DNA from: Balaenoptera acutorostrata
Lineage: Eukaryota > Chordata > Mammalia > Artiodactyla > Balaenopteridae
Direction of reading: 5' to 3'
Assembly (NCBI RefSeq): GCF_949987535.1
Contig: NC_080069.1
Coordinates: 49,900,391-49,964,390, forward strand
DNA: 64,000 nucleotides
The notes below the pieces were generated by a model that was not told where the DNA came from, searched no databases, and was given only the letters and a program-made list of their open reading frames with translations. Of this stretch, positions 35,228-47,034 are shown in pieces. Numbering within the stretch: position 1 is the stretch's first letter; each line of letters begins with the position of its first letter. A program made the position numbers and the translations under genes.

Positions 35228-35533
35228 GTATGGTCCACAGCCCTGAGAACCAGGAGAACCAGTGGTATAAATTTCAGTCTGAAGGCAAGAAAAAGATCAA
35301 TGTCCCAGCTCAAGTAGTCAGGCAGGAATTCCTTCCTACGCAGCTTTTTTGTTCTGTTCAGGTCTTCAATTGATTGGATGAGACCTACCCACATTAGGGA
35401 GGGCAATCTGCTTGACTCTGAATATTAATCTCATTCAGAAAAATCCTCACAGACACACCCAGGGTAATATTTGACCAAATGTCCAGGCACCCAATGTCCC
35501 AGTCAAGTTGGCACATAAAATTAATCATCACAC
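35117..35533 (+). mobile_element. LTR-type repeat inserted in MIR
   Basis: It starts TTAGGGTTCTCCAGAGAAA and ends AAGTTGGCACATAAAATTAA plus TCATCACA, with TGATTGGATGAGACCTACCC between. This is a common mammalian interspersed repeat that I take to be ERVL/MaLR-like; the exact family is uncertain. A (CA)n array has expanded near its start. Confidence 0.6.
35138..35225. repeat. (CA)n microsatellite, about 44 units
   Basis: A perfect CA run of about 88 bp inside the LTR. Open frames across it (His-Thr or Cys-Val repeats) are artefacts. Confidence 0.97.
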
Positions 35534-35605
35534 AGGGTAAGAATGAAGTATTTAGCACATAATTACACATCAGTAAGTGGTTGAACAAGAATAAAACCCC
35601 AAGAC

Positions 35606-36340
35606 TGGAGTACTCAAAGCTTCCTTGTGAAATTTGTGTATTCCCTGCCCAGTACTTGGTAATTACTTAGGCTACTTTAAACTCAATAAGCAATTCATAA
35701 GTGCCATTCTCAGATCTTCTCTCCTACCCTGCCTCTCCAAGTTAGAGAGAGACCTTGGACTCCTACCTGTGGTTGGGAAGACCTGCGTTAGCTTCTTAGA
35801 GATTCTTGTTTAGCCTTCTCCTGTGATAATCACCCAGGCAGGCAACCTACCCCAGGTCATGCATTTTATCTAACACTCAGACTTCCCCTTTTATTGCTTT
35901 GTGACCCATAGCAGGTACTTAGGACCAAATTTATTTATAAACCTATTGTGCAGAGTCTCCAAGGCTGGTCTGCGACCCCAGATCAGATGGTTTTAGCTAA
36001 ACTGCAGCCCATGTAGGAGTAGGAAAATGAAAATTTGCTGTGTTCTATAGCAAATGACTTCAATAAGAAGTCTCTTTTGGGGCAGGAAAAGGGGAGAGGA
36101 TAGAAGAAAGTATTGCAGAAACTTTTTCCTTTTATTCCAAAGTGAATGAGCTGCCATTTCCATGAGTGCCATTTAAATGATGCAGCCGAGGTTTTCCTCT
36201 TGAAGAGCATGAGTTTGAAGTTCAGGTGACAGGACTGGTGACAGGACATTCCTCTAGCCCCACCCTCACCTCTTACACACACATAAACATACACATACAC
36301 ACACACACCTCTTCAAAGTCCATATGTGCTGATGCATTAA
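35606..36340. other. No recognised feature; short CA-rich patch
   Basis: A CA-rich patch lies at 36274-36308. Nothing else is recognised. Confidence 0.4.
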
Positions 36341-36342
36341 TA

Positions 36343-36816
36343 CAATAAGTCATCTACCTATGAACGAGTTCTGTTCTGAGAGTGCGTTTGTAAGTCCAAT
36401 TTGTTCGGAAGTCCAACAAAGTTAGCCTAGGTACCCAACTAACACAATCGGCTTATAGTACTGTAATGTAGTAGGTTTATAATACTTTTCACACAAATAA
36501 TACATAAAAAACCAAAAAATAAAACATTTTTATCTTATGGTACATTACCTTGAAAAGTACAGTAGTACCTGCTGTATTGCCATTGCTTTTACGCTTGCTT
36601 CCGGACATCCTGGGCTTGAAATAAAGATACTGTATGACTGTACTCCATACAGTACTATACAGTAAAGTACACAAAAGCACAAGTACCTGTAGAGGATGCA
36701 TGCACGTACCAATGTATGCCAGACACGTGAACTAACTTACGTGATTGGACATGCGAACGCATGTTCGCATCTTTGAAAGTTCGCAACTTGAAGGTTCGTA
36801 TGTAGGGAACTTACTG
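36343..36816. mobile_element. TA-flanked non-autonomous Tigger-like DNA transposon
   Basis: The left terminus is CAATAAGTCATCTACCTATG and the right is CATATGTAGG-type, ending GGGAACTTACTG; they are imperfect inverted repeats. TA dinucleotides flank it at 36341-36342 and 36817-36818. It is 474 bp long with no transposase frame. Interior text such as TTAGCCTAGGTACCCAACTA fits a Tigger-derived element. Confidence 0.75.
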
Positions 36817-36818
36817 TA

Positions 36819-37136
36819 ATACAAAGCCTTAGTATACCCAGGGAAATGCATGACACACAGTTTTTAATGTGCTATTTGACATCAGAAGAAAAGGAAATGG
36901 GCTTTTTAACAAGGCAGAGCGTGTTTATATAATTGAGAAAACCTCCTTCTGAGAGCCAGATTTAAATGTTTTAGATTGGGTTGGCAAAGTTGCCATGTTT
37001 GGGGGACCAATTTCTTCTCTTTGACCATCATCTAGGGCTCTATCCAAACTTGCCTTTCAGACATAAAGAATTAACTTTTCCTTCCACATGAAACAGTCAC
37101 TTGACTCAGTCTCCGCATAGGGACAGAGATTATTTT
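36819..37136. other. No recognised feature
   Basis: Nothing recognised between the DNA transposon and the SINE. Confidence 0.4.
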
Positions 37137-37149
37137 AAAAATCACACTA

Positions 37150-37438
37150 TGGGCTTCCCTGGTGGCGCAGTGGTTGAGAATCTGCCTGCTAATGCAGGGT
37201 ACACGGGTTCGAGCCCTGGTCTGGGAGGGTCCCACATGCCGCGGAGCAACTGGGCCCGTGAGCCACAACTACTGAGCCTGCGCGTCTGGAGCCTGTGCTC
37301 CGCAACAAGAAAGGCCGGGATAGTGAGAGGCCCACACACTGCGATGAAGAGTGGCCCCCGCTTGCCGCAACTAGAGAAAGCCCTCGCACAGAAACGAAGA
37401 CCCAACACTACCAAAAATAAATAAATTAAAAGAAAGAA
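37150..37438 (+). mobile_element. CHR SINE
   Basis: The head GGGCTTCCCTGGTGGCGCAG is at 37151. Pol III A-box-like TGGCGCAGTGG and B-box GGTTCGAGCCC follow, with an AAAAATAAATAAATT tail. A perfect 13-bp duplication, AAAAATCACACTA, lies at 37137-37149 and 37439-37451. Confidence 0.96.
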
Positions 37439-37451
37439 AAAAATCACACTA

Positions 37452-38018
37452 AGTGCTGGGGTTATTGCTGAGGCTGTTGCTGCCAGCCCCTAACCCTTCA
37501 AGCACAGAGAAAAGTTTTTGCTGGCATTTGTGCCCCTAGCCTGCCAATTGCTACTTTGGAAAGAAGAGAAATTTGTATCCTCTTGATCTGGAGACACTGG
37601 AAAATCAAATAGAGGGAAACAAGGAATAAGGAATTGGAGAGGAATCCTGTTATGACACAACTTAGGATGGTGTGTGTTTGAATATACTACAGGTCAGTCC
37701 ACTTTCTGGTAACACAACTATAAGCAGAGATGGCCTGATACGATCCTTTTTCTTACATGAAAATTATAAAGAGAATCCTTTACTTTTCTTTAAGTCTTTA
37801 AAAATTATTTAGCACTCCATATTCAATAAGAAAATTTAGAATATTCAAATGAGCAGGAAAAAAAATCATAAAATCTCTCCTTAGCCCCTCATACAGAGGT
37901 AACTTTTATATGTATTTTGAAGTATAGATTTTAAGATTTTTCCCATATATTAAATATAAGAATCTGCACACAAACACATCACAAAAATTAAATCACTGTA
38001 TGCCTACTGTTTTAAGAA
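37452..38018. other. No recognised feature
   Basis: Unassigned AT-rich sequence. Confidence 0.4.
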
Positions 38019-39500
38019 CTGCTGTTTTGGGGGTGGCCGTTGAAGATGGTGGTGTAGGATGGTCCTGAATTCACCTCTTCCAATGGACACAGCAACTCTG
38101 CAGCTACATATGGATCAGTTCCCTCTGAGAAAGACCTAAAAACTAGCTGAACAGCTCCTCCACAACAAAGGATAAAAGAGTCACATTGAGAGGAGATGCC
38201 TAGGAAAGGCGGTGACACAGTCTTGCCAAAAACCTGACCCCCAGCATGGCAAACTACAACTGGGAGAGATATCACAAATAGGAAGCATTTCCCAGAGGAG
38301 TGAGGGTTCTGTGCCCCACATCAGGCACCCCAACTTGTGGGACCTGCATTGGAGAGATGACCCCCCCCCACCCGCCGCTGGCCCATATATCTGGCTTTGA
38401 AAACCAACAGGGCTTATGTCCAGGAGAACCAGGGCACTGTAGGGAATGGAGATTCCACTCTTAAAGGGCTCAAACGCAGACTCACTTACCCCAGGACCCA
38501 GTGCAAAAGCAGCAATATGAAAAGTGCCCAGATCATATGTGAAAGAGACTCATTTGCTAATCTTAAAGCATCTGCCAGAGGGCCAGGAGCCTGTTGGGAC
38601 TCTCGGGGACAAAGGCACTGGTGAGTACCATTTTTTGCATTTGCTCTCTATCTTGCTAGCACTAGCAGGCACTGTTTTTGTACTTCCCCTTTAATCTGCT
38701 GGCATTGGTGGGCATGCCCCACCCCCCGTGCCACTCCCACGGTCCCAGCAAAGCCAGGCTCTGGTGCCTTGCTCTGAAGGTCAGGGGGATTGCATTTCTG
38801 GGCTCCATGGGTCTGCAACTCAGAGGAGCAATTCTTGGAAAGCCATCACCCTCAGAGCACTGCAGGAAGCACACTGAACCACCCTCACCCACCAATCTCC
38901 CTGTGCAAAAGGCCTAATTACTTATCCTGGGGCATCAGCCTGAGGGGATCGCTTAAGATTACCACTTGTAGAGGATACAGAAGTGCTCTCAGGGAATGTC
39001 GGATGGGGAACACCATCTCTGCACTCACCCTCGGCCTTGCTGTAGCTCATGGGTACCTCCCAGAAAGGAGCTCACACACTGGAATGGAGCTCTGATTTTT
39101 GCAACTGTCACTAAGGGACACCTCCAGATCTCCTGGATGGGAGAAACGCAGGGTTCATGATCATGGTCCCACAGGGCAGTATATGTTTGCATACCTTAAC
39201 AGCTGCTGCCTGAGGGTCTAGCTTCTAATCAGCTGAAACTGGGTGCTGACTGAGATGCCTCCCTCACAGGTCTTGGCACAGCTTCCACAGCTGGGACCCT
39301 ATAACAGGAATAAATCAGGCTGCCTAGAAAATCACAAAGGTTCAAGTGACAGCCAAGAGCTAGGGCAGAGTTAAATGATAAAGTTCATCTTCCGTATATG
39401 GCCACCCCTTCAAGACTGGGAGAGATAGCTATTTCACCTAATACAGAGAAACAAACACAGAGACTCAAGCAAAACGGGGAGGCAGAGAAATGCGTTCCAA

Positions 39501-40245
39501 ATGAAAGAACAAGTTAAACCCCAGAAAAACCTTAATGATATAGAGATACGTAATTTACCTGATAAAGAGTTCAAAGTAATGGTCATAAAGATGCTCACCA
39601 AACTCAGGAGAAGAATGGATGAACACAGTGAGGACTTTAACAAGGAGACAGAAAATATAAGAAAGTACAAGACAGAAGTCACAGAGCTGGAGAATACAGT
39701 AACCAAATGGAAAACTGGAGGGGTTCAACAGCAGACTAAAGCAGAAGAAAGAATCAGTGATCTGGAAGACAGGGCAGTGGAACGCACACAAAAAGAGCAA
39801 CAAGTAGGAAAAATAACTTTAAAAAGTGAAGATAGCTTAAGGAAACTATGGGACATGAGGTGGAATAACTTTCACATTATAGGGGTCCCAGAAGGAGAAG
39901 AGAGAGAGAGAAAGAGGCAGAAAACTTATATGAAGAAATAGTGGCTGAAAACATCCCTACCTAACCTGGAGAAGGAAACAGATATCCAGATCCAAGAAGC
40001 CCCAAAAGTTCAAAACAGGATAAACCCAAAGAGACCCACACCAAGACTCATTATAATTAAACTGTCAAAAGTTAAAGATAGAATCTTAAAAGCAGCAAGA
40101 GAAATACAACTTATTATGTACAAAGGAACTCCCATAAGACTATAAGCAGATTTCTCAATAGTAACTTTGCAGGCCAGAAGGGAGTGAATGATATATCCAG
40201 AATGCTGAAAGGAAAAAAAAAAAGTCTAACCACGAACACTCTATC
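39501..40245 (+). pseudogene. L1 ORF1p relic
   Basis: ORF1p is the RNA-binding chaperone of L1 particles. An ATG at 39501 opens 146 codons with a heptad-rich, Lys/Glu-rich coiled coil (LTKLRRRMDEHSEDFNKETE, then VTELENTVTKW) and the start of the RRM (NNFHIIGVPEGEERE). A TAG at 39939-39941 ends it. The C-terminal domain can still be read in other frames to about 40245 (AAGTTCAAAACAGG..CAGGCCAGAAGGGAG). It is truncated and non-functional. Confidence 0.88.
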
Positions 40246-40811
40246 CAGCAAGGCTATCATTCAGAGGAGTTCATTACCACTGAACCAGCCTTACAGGAAA
40301 TTACAGGAAATGTTAAAGAGGCTTCTGTAAGCTGAAAAGAAAGAGCACTAATTAGTAACAAGAAAACATATGGATGTGAACATCTCACTGGTAAAGGTAA
40401 ATATATAGTAAAGGTAACAGATAAATTGCTTTAAAGCTAGTGTGAAGGTTTAAGACAAAAGTAGCTCAAAAAACTATAACTCTAATAACTAGTTAAGGGA
40501 TACACAAAATAAAAAGATGTAAAATGGAACATCAAAAACATAAAACCTGGGCGGTGGTAGTAAATTAGAGTTTTAAAATGTGTTCAAACTCAACTTGCTA
40601 TCAAGTTAAAATAGACAGTAAGCTATTATATGCTAGCCTCATGGTAACCTCAAAGCAAAAACCTAGAGTAGGTACACAAAAGGTAGTGAGAAAGGACTCT
40701 AGCACACACCATAGAAAGGCATCAAATCACAAGTGAAGAAAGTAAGAGAAGAAGAAAGGAACAAAGAGGAACTACAAAATAGCCAGAAAACAATTAACAG
40801 GATGGTAATAA

Positions 40812-42531
40812 GTACATACATATAAATATTTCTAAATATAACTGGACTAAATTCTATCAAAAGACAGCAAGTGGCTGAATAGATAAAAACGCAAGACCGA
40901 TCTATCTGCTGCCTGTAAGAGACTTACTTCAGATATAAGGACACGCACACACTGAAAGCTAAGGAATGGAAAAAGGTGTTTCCTATAAATGAAAACCAAA
41001 AGAAAGCTGGGATAGCTATACTTAAAACAGAAAAAATGTACTTTAAAACAAAGACTGTATTCAAAGACAAAGATGGACATTCAATAATGATAAAGGTGTC
41101 AATCCAATAAGAAGATGTGACATTAATAAATATCTATGCATTCAACATAGAAGCAACTAAATATATAAAGCAAATATTAGCAGATCTAAAGGGAGAAATT
41201 GACAGCAATACAATAATAGTAGTAGACATTAATACCCCCCTTACATCAATGAATAATTTTGGACAGAAAATCAATAAGGAAACATTGGCCTTAAATGATA
41301 CATTAGGCCAGATGGACTTAATAGATATACACAGAAAATTCCATCCAAAAGCAGCAGAATACACATTCTTCTCAAATGCACATGGAACATTCTCTAGGAT
41401 AGATCATATTTTAGGCCACAAATAAGTCTCAGTAAATTTAAGAAGATTGAAATCATATCAAGCATCTTTTCTGACCACAGTGGTATGAAACTGGAAATCA
41501 ATTACATGAAGAAAATTGGAAAAATCACAAATATGTGGACATTAAATAACATGCTACTGAAGAACAAATAGGTCAGTGAAGAAATCAGAAAAGAAATTTA
41601 AAAATACCTTGAGATGAGTGAAAACGGAAATACAACATACCAAAATCTATGGGATGCAGGAAAATCAGTTCTAAGGGGGAAGATTATGGCGAAACAGGCC
41701 TGCCTCAAGAAACAAGAAAAATCTCAAATAAACCATCTAACTTTATACCTAAAGGAACCAGAAAAAGAAGAACAAAGACCAGAGTTAGTAGAAGAAAGGA
41801 AATAATAACGATCAGAATGGAAATAAGTGAAATAGAAAGTAAAAAGACCAGAGAAAAGATCAATGAAACTAAGAGCTATATCTTTGAAAAGATCAGACTG
41901 ACAAAACTTTAGCTAGACTCATTATGGAGAAAAGGCTCAAATAAATTATACCAAAGAAATATAAAGGATCATAAGCCGTTACTATGAACAATTATACACC
42001 AACAAATTGGAGAACCTAGAAGAAATGGATAAATTTCTAGAAACAGAATCTTCCAAGACTGAATCATGAAGAAATAGACAATTTGAATAGACTGATTACT
42101 AGTAAGGAGATTGAATCAGTAATCAAAAAACTCCCAACAAATAAAGTCCAGGACCAGATGACTTCACTAGTGAATTCTAACAAGCATTCAAAGAAGATTT
42201 AATAAGTATCATTCTCAAACTTCAAAAAAAAAATTGAAGAGGAGGGAATTCTCCCAAACTCGTTTTCCGAGGCCAGCATTACCATGATATTAAAACCAGA
42301 CAAGTACACCACAGAAAAAGAAAAATTACAGGCCAATGTCCCTGATGAACATAGATTCAGAAATCCTCAACAAAATATTAGCAAACTGAATTCAACAATA
42401 CATTAAAAGGATTGTATACCATGATCAAATGGGACTTATCTTTTCCTTTAAGATCAGGAACAAGACAAGGAAGCCCACACTCGCTACTTTTATTCAACAT
42501 AATATTGGCAGTCCTAGCCACAGCAGTTAGG
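40812..42531 (+). pseudogene. L1 ORF2p endonuclease and partial RT relic
   Basis: The endonuclease region is best kept at 41117-41425: INIYAFNIEATKYIKQILAD, then IIVVDIN where active elements have GDFN, then FSRIDHILGHK. The downstream SDHS motif is still encoded near 41470, in a shifted frame. RT sequence continues with frameshifts to [11 protein letters not shown] and [12 protein letters not shown]. The deletion starts just before the position of the catalytic FADD/YADD box, which is absent. Confidence 0.85.
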
Positions 42532-42577
42532 AATTTCCCTGATGGTTAGTGATGTTGAACATCTTTTCATGTGTCTT
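42532..42577 (-). other. Micro-inverted L1 ORF2 fragment at deletion scar
   Basis: Read on minus this is CACATGAAAAGATGTTCAAC..AACCATCAGGGAAATT, L1 ORF2 sequence that normally lies immediately upstream of the plus-strand segment resuming at 42578. It therefore sits next to its normal neighbour but inverted. Confidence 0.85.
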
Positions 42578-43000
42578 TGAACCATCAAAGCCACAATGAG
42601 ATACTACCTCACATCTGTCAGAATGGCTATCATCATGAAGACAACAAATAACAGTTGTTGGCAAGGATATGGAGAAATGGGAATCCTGGTGCACTGTTGG
42701 TGGGAATGTAAATTGGTGCAGCCATCATGCAAGACAGTATGGAGGTTCCTCAAAGAATTAAAAATAGAACTACCAATATCAGCCAGCAATTCCACTTTTG
42801 GGTATTTATCTGAAGAAAACAAAAACACTAATTTCAAAAGATGTATGTGCCCCTTTGTTCACTGCAGTATTATTTGCAATAGCCAAGATATGGAAACAAC
42901 TTAAGTATCTATCAATGGGTGAGTAGATAAAGAAGATGTGGTATATATATACAATGAAACACTACTCAGCCATAAAAATAATGAAATCTTGCCATTTGCG
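42578..43000 (+). pseudogene. L1 ORF2p C-terminal relic
   Basis: An open frame at 42596-42904 keeps [34 protein letters not shown] and LKELKIELP. It then breaks. The 3' UTR follows from about 43090. Confidence 0.88.
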
Positions 43001-43767
43001 ACAACATGGATAGACCTTGAGGGTATTATGCTAAGTGAAATAAGTCAGAAAGAGAAAGACAAATATATGATTTCACTTACATGTGGAATCTAAAAAACAA
43101 AATAAATGAACAAACAAAACAAAACTCAGAGATACAGACAACAGACTGGTTATTGTCAGAGGGGAGGGTTATTGCAGGGTAGGCAAAATGGGTGAAAGGG
43201 ATCAGGAGATAGAAACTTCCAGTTATAAAATAAATGTAATGAGAATGTAATGTACAGCATGGTGACTACAGTCAATAATATTGTACTGCAAATTTGATAT
43301 TTATAAGAAAGTTAATCTAAAAAGTTCTTATCACAAGAAAAAAAGAAGAAATTGTAACTGTATGGTGACAGATGGTAACTAGACTTATTGTGATCATTTC
43401 ACACTGTATACAAATGTTGAATCATTATGTGGTACACCTGAAAATAATATAATGTTATATGTCAATTATAGTAAATAAAACAAAAACCCCTGCTGTTTGG
43501 TCATTATTGAAAAATTTTTATATCAATATATGTCAAATGTCATCTTTTCAAACAATGGCCCAGTATCACACAATTGCAAAAATATGCCATATATTATTTT
43601 TACAGTCCAGATTACTGGACATTTTTTTCTTTAATGTAAACAGTCTTATAATAAACACTATTTTAAAATATTTACCTTGGCACTTGTCCAAGAGTTTTGT
43701 CTGGATAAATTCCTAGAATTCATTATGTTTAAAACATACTTGTTAATTTCTCTTGAAATAATAAAGT

Positions 43768-44332
43768 ATATATCAGTTGTCCTTTGCTGCATAACAAACT
43801 ACCCCTGAATTTAGTTGCTTAAAGCCACTAAATCATTTATTTTGTTCATAGATCTGCAGTTTGGGTAGAGCTTAAATTGCCTCTTCTCAGGTTTGTCCCT
43901 CCTCTATATGGTGTCAGTTATAGGTTTACTGGGAGAATGAAGTATTTACTTTCAAGATGGCTCTATCAGCTGTCTGGCCAGCTGGTGTTTACAGTCAGCT
44001 GGGAGCTCTGCCAGGGCTATGGACCAGGGTCCTTAGTTTCTCTCCACATGACCCTTTCCATGGATTGTTTGGGCTTCTTCACAGCTTGGTGGATGGGCTC
44101 CCAAGAGTGAGTATCCTAAGAGAGCAGGCAGAAAGGCATGGGATTTTTATTACATACCCTTGAAAGTTACAAAGTATCTATTTCATTATACTCTCTTGGT
44201 GAGGCACTCACAAAGGTCTGCCTAGGTTTAAGAGGCGAGGGCATAGACTCCACCTCTTGATGGGGAGGGAGTGGCAGTGTTTTAAAAGAGCATGTGGATG
44301 AGAAATATTGCTGCGAACTTTGGAAAATACCA
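43768..44332 (+). mobile_element. MLT1-like MaLR LTR relic
   Basis: GTCCTTTGCTGCATAACAAA opens it. GACTCCACCTCTTGATGGGG and TTTGGAAAATACCATC near the end follow the order of an old MaLR LTR. It is diverged, with no internal coding region. Confidence 0.65.
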
Positions 44333-45769
44333 TCTTCCATAAAGTGTAGTAAAAACTGGATGATTTAAGATTTAGAATTTTGAATCAGTCTAGACCACAT
44401 ACCTCTGTATATTTTGTTATCGACAACGGATTCCTCCGTTTTTATTGTTCATAAAGGGAAGGTAAAGATTTGTGGTTGGTAGAAAGTGGTCAGTAGAAAG
44501 GTTGGCGTCCAGAACTAGAATATGGTCCAGGTTCTTCCCGAGGGCCTTATAAGGTGAGGAGAGTAAGTGGGGCAAGACAAGTCAAAAGGCAGTTGGGAAA
44601 GAAGGCAGTCAAATGCCAAGGAGACCAATTACAATGCCATTCCCAAATACTCTGGTGCACCATCAACCTCAGGTTGTAGAATAAAGAATTCAGGATTTAT
44701 TTGTTGGTCAATGCATGATGTGTGGCTATATCAGAGGTCAGGTGGATGAGGACATTCAAATGACTTCCTCATGTCATGCAAGACACAAACAGCCTCACCT
44801 GTGTGTCCACATAGGTCTCAGGATAGTGATGCTGAAATAAACTCGAAAATCATTTAGACTCAGATGTCCTTCAGAAACTGCTGGGAAAGGGGTAGTGGCA
44901 GAACAACCCTAGAGGGAGTGTGAATGGATATTTTCTCCATAGACTTGGCCATCCAGGAAACTGTAATTGCAATTTTTTTTCCCTGAATGTCAAAAGATAA
45001 CTACAGATATTCTGCCTTCTTGCAGGAATCCCTCTTTACAAGACATTTTTCATCAAAACCTATGAACAGTAGCTGATCACTGCAAATGACTCTGCCACTA
45101 GGACAGTAACTTTGTTTTTTTTTTTTTTTCCTTGCCTATTGAAGTTGCTCTGGAAAGTAATGTGGAGAACGCGTATGAATCAATAAGTGATTAAATCCAA
45201 CTTTACATAGCTTCAGAGTGCTTGGAGGAGTGCAGGCCCATCTCTTCCTTTGTTAGAATTATTTCCAGCAATGAAGGAAACATTTGTCAGAGTGACAAGG
45301 GTAGATTGTAATGTGCCCTAAAAAGTGAACAGAAATGTTTTTTCCGAATGAGCACATATATTTTTAAAAAAAGAACAAACAAACAAATGAAAGTCATGCA
45401 CTTCTATCTCTTGCACCCACACATAGTTTCATTTTGTGGCAGGGAAATTTGGGGATTTTAGTTCAATATTGATCGTTTAAAATTGATTTTAATTAACTGC
45501 CTGCGTGCAGATATGTAATGGCATTTGCAAAAATCAAAGACCCTTTTGGAAATTTGATATGAAGAGTTTAATAAGCCCAAGAATTTAAACTTGAAATGCC
45601 CCATGACCATCATGTGGAGCAGCAATTATCACTGTTACTTGCTAGTCAATGTTCAATTTAGATTTAGATTTAGTCTAAGTGCTTCTCAATCAGGAACAAT
45701 TTTGCCTCCTGTCCTCCTCCTCCTCCCACTTCTGACTCCCCCCTCCCCCGCCAAGACATTTTTGGTTGA
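44333..45769. other. No recognised feature
   Basis: Unassigned sequence, with a T run near 45115-45130 and an (AAAC)n patch near 45375. Confidence 0.4.
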
Positions 45770-45809
45770 GTGTGTGTGTGTGTGTGTGTGTGTGCGCGTG
45801 CGTGTGCGT
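45770..45809. repeat. (TG)n microsatellite with CG interruptions
   Basis: A TG run of about 40 bp with GCGCGTGCG interruptions at its right end. Confidence 0.95.
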
Positions 45810-46284
45810 ATTATTGGCCAGAGATGCTGCTAAAAATATCCTATAATGCACAGGGCAGACCACCACAACAAAAATTATCTGGTCCAAAATTTCAAAGATG
45901 CTGAGGTTGAGGAACCCTGGTTTTAGTTCAGACGTAAGAAATTTACTAGTGTAACTGTTAACCCAAAACCTCGTCTCCTTTATTGCTGCCAAGGCACCAA
46001 AACCAGGCTCATATGTATTGGGTTGGATTTTTTTTTTAATGATTCTACTTTCACAGCTGAATAACAGCCTTTAACTTTAACTTGGGACTATAATAGGGAT
46101 TAATTGAACAAAGCTAGGCTGACACAAAGGATGAACTCTAAACAGATTTTCTAAATAGTCTACTTAAGCCTATCTAGAGGCATGACTCTTTTAAACCACT
46201 GGTTTCCCTTGTTAGAATCTGGTAAAATCTTAGTCCATAGGTCTCTAGCAGTACATGAAGGCTCATTAGATTCCCTATATATTT
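45810..46284. other. No recognised feature
   Basis: Unassigned sequence between a microsatellite and a SINE. Confidence 0.4.
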
Positions 46285-46297
46285 ACACTTAATTTTA

Positions 46298-46592
46298 TAA
46301 ATTTTATTTTTATTTATTTATTTATTTTTGGCTGTGTTGGATCTTCGTTTCTGTGCGAGGGCTTTCTCTAGTTGCGGCAAGCGGGGGCCACTCTTCATCG
46401 CGGAGCGCGGGCCTCTCACCATCGCGGCCTCTCCTGTTGCGGAGCACGGGCTCCAGACGCGCAGGCTCAGTAGTTGTGGCTCACGGGCCCAGTCGCTCCA
46501 TGGCATGTGGGATCTTCCCAGACCAGGGCTCGAACCCGTGTCCCCTGCATTGGCAGGCAGAGTCTCAACCACTGTGCCATCAGGGAAACCCA
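46298..46592 (-). mobile_element. CHR SINE
   Basis: Short-subfamily copy in reverse, with its head GGGTTTCCCTGATGG changed at two bases. The target duplication ACACTTAATTTTA (46285-46297) and ACACTTAGTTTTA (46593-46605) differs by one base. Confidence 0.94.
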
Positions 46593-46605
46593 ACACTTAG
46601 TTTTA

Positions 46606-47019
46606 AAATGTGAAATTTCTCTGCTTTATCTCATGCTGTTTTATTGATGTGGCTCTTTTTTACCTCTTGTTTATTCTTTCTCTTCTCTTTGTGATTTCAC
46701 ATTCCTATGTTGCCTTACATATAGGCATATAGGCGTGAACAACCCTTCAAATACCTAAGGCCTCTAATGGCCTAGGAAGGGTTTTCTAAACTTTGTGCTC
46801 CATTCTTGTGCTGCTTTTTGTCTTTTTCAATAAGGTTACACTATTTCATTGACCATTTGCTCAGAACTCTCAGTTGTCTATGGAAGCCTGTGTTGTTTGG
46901 CTACACGGATATTGGGTTAATGACATCACTGATCAATATTTCTACTGCTTAATTAATTTACTTATTATAATCTATTCTGTTCCAGAAAGGATTCGATGCC
47001 CTTTCTCAAAATACTTTTT
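46606..47019. other. No recognised feature
   Basis: Unassigned AT-rich sequence. Confidence 0.4.
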
Positions 47020-47034
47020 AAGACTTTCTGATTA

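Larger units (their letters stand above)
34985..35605 (-). mobile_element. MIR split by an LTR
   Basis: The left part (34985-35112) reads TATTGTGTGCCTACAGTGTAC and ends GTTGAGGAAGCAGGTTA. The right part (35534-35605) resumes with CAGGGTAAG and CACATCAGTAAGTGGTTGAA. Together they give the reverse MIR order across the intervening LTR. Confidence 0.65.
38028..43489 (+). mobile_element. L1 retaining both ends, internally deleted
   Basis: The element keeps a 5' UTR of about 1.5 kb (from GGGGGTGGCCGTTGAAGATG), ORF1, the endonuclease and part of the RT of ORF2, the ORF2 C-terminus and the 3' UTR (ending TAATATAATGTTATATGTCA). The duplication CTGCTGTTT flanks it at 38019-38027 and 43490-43498. About half of ORF2 is missing at 42531/42578, where a short inverted piece sits. 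The sequence resembles L1MA-class elements. All frames are broken, so it is immobile. Confidence 0.88.

Noticed and set aside
35057..35406. Frames with His-Thr and Cys-Val repeats
   Set aside because: They are a product of the (CA)n microsatellite.
37150..37230. tRNA gene suggested by A- and B-box-like sequence
   Set aside because: It is the tRNA-derived head of a CHR SINE and does not fold as an intact tRNA.
37101..37447. Overlapping 100-codon frames on both strands
   Set aside because: They are translations of a CHR SINE.
44567..44749. Short plus-strand frame of 60 codons
   Set aside because: No homology signal, neighbours or motif; expected by chance.
46318..46613. Three 86-92 codon frames
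   Set aside because: They are translations of a CHR SINE.
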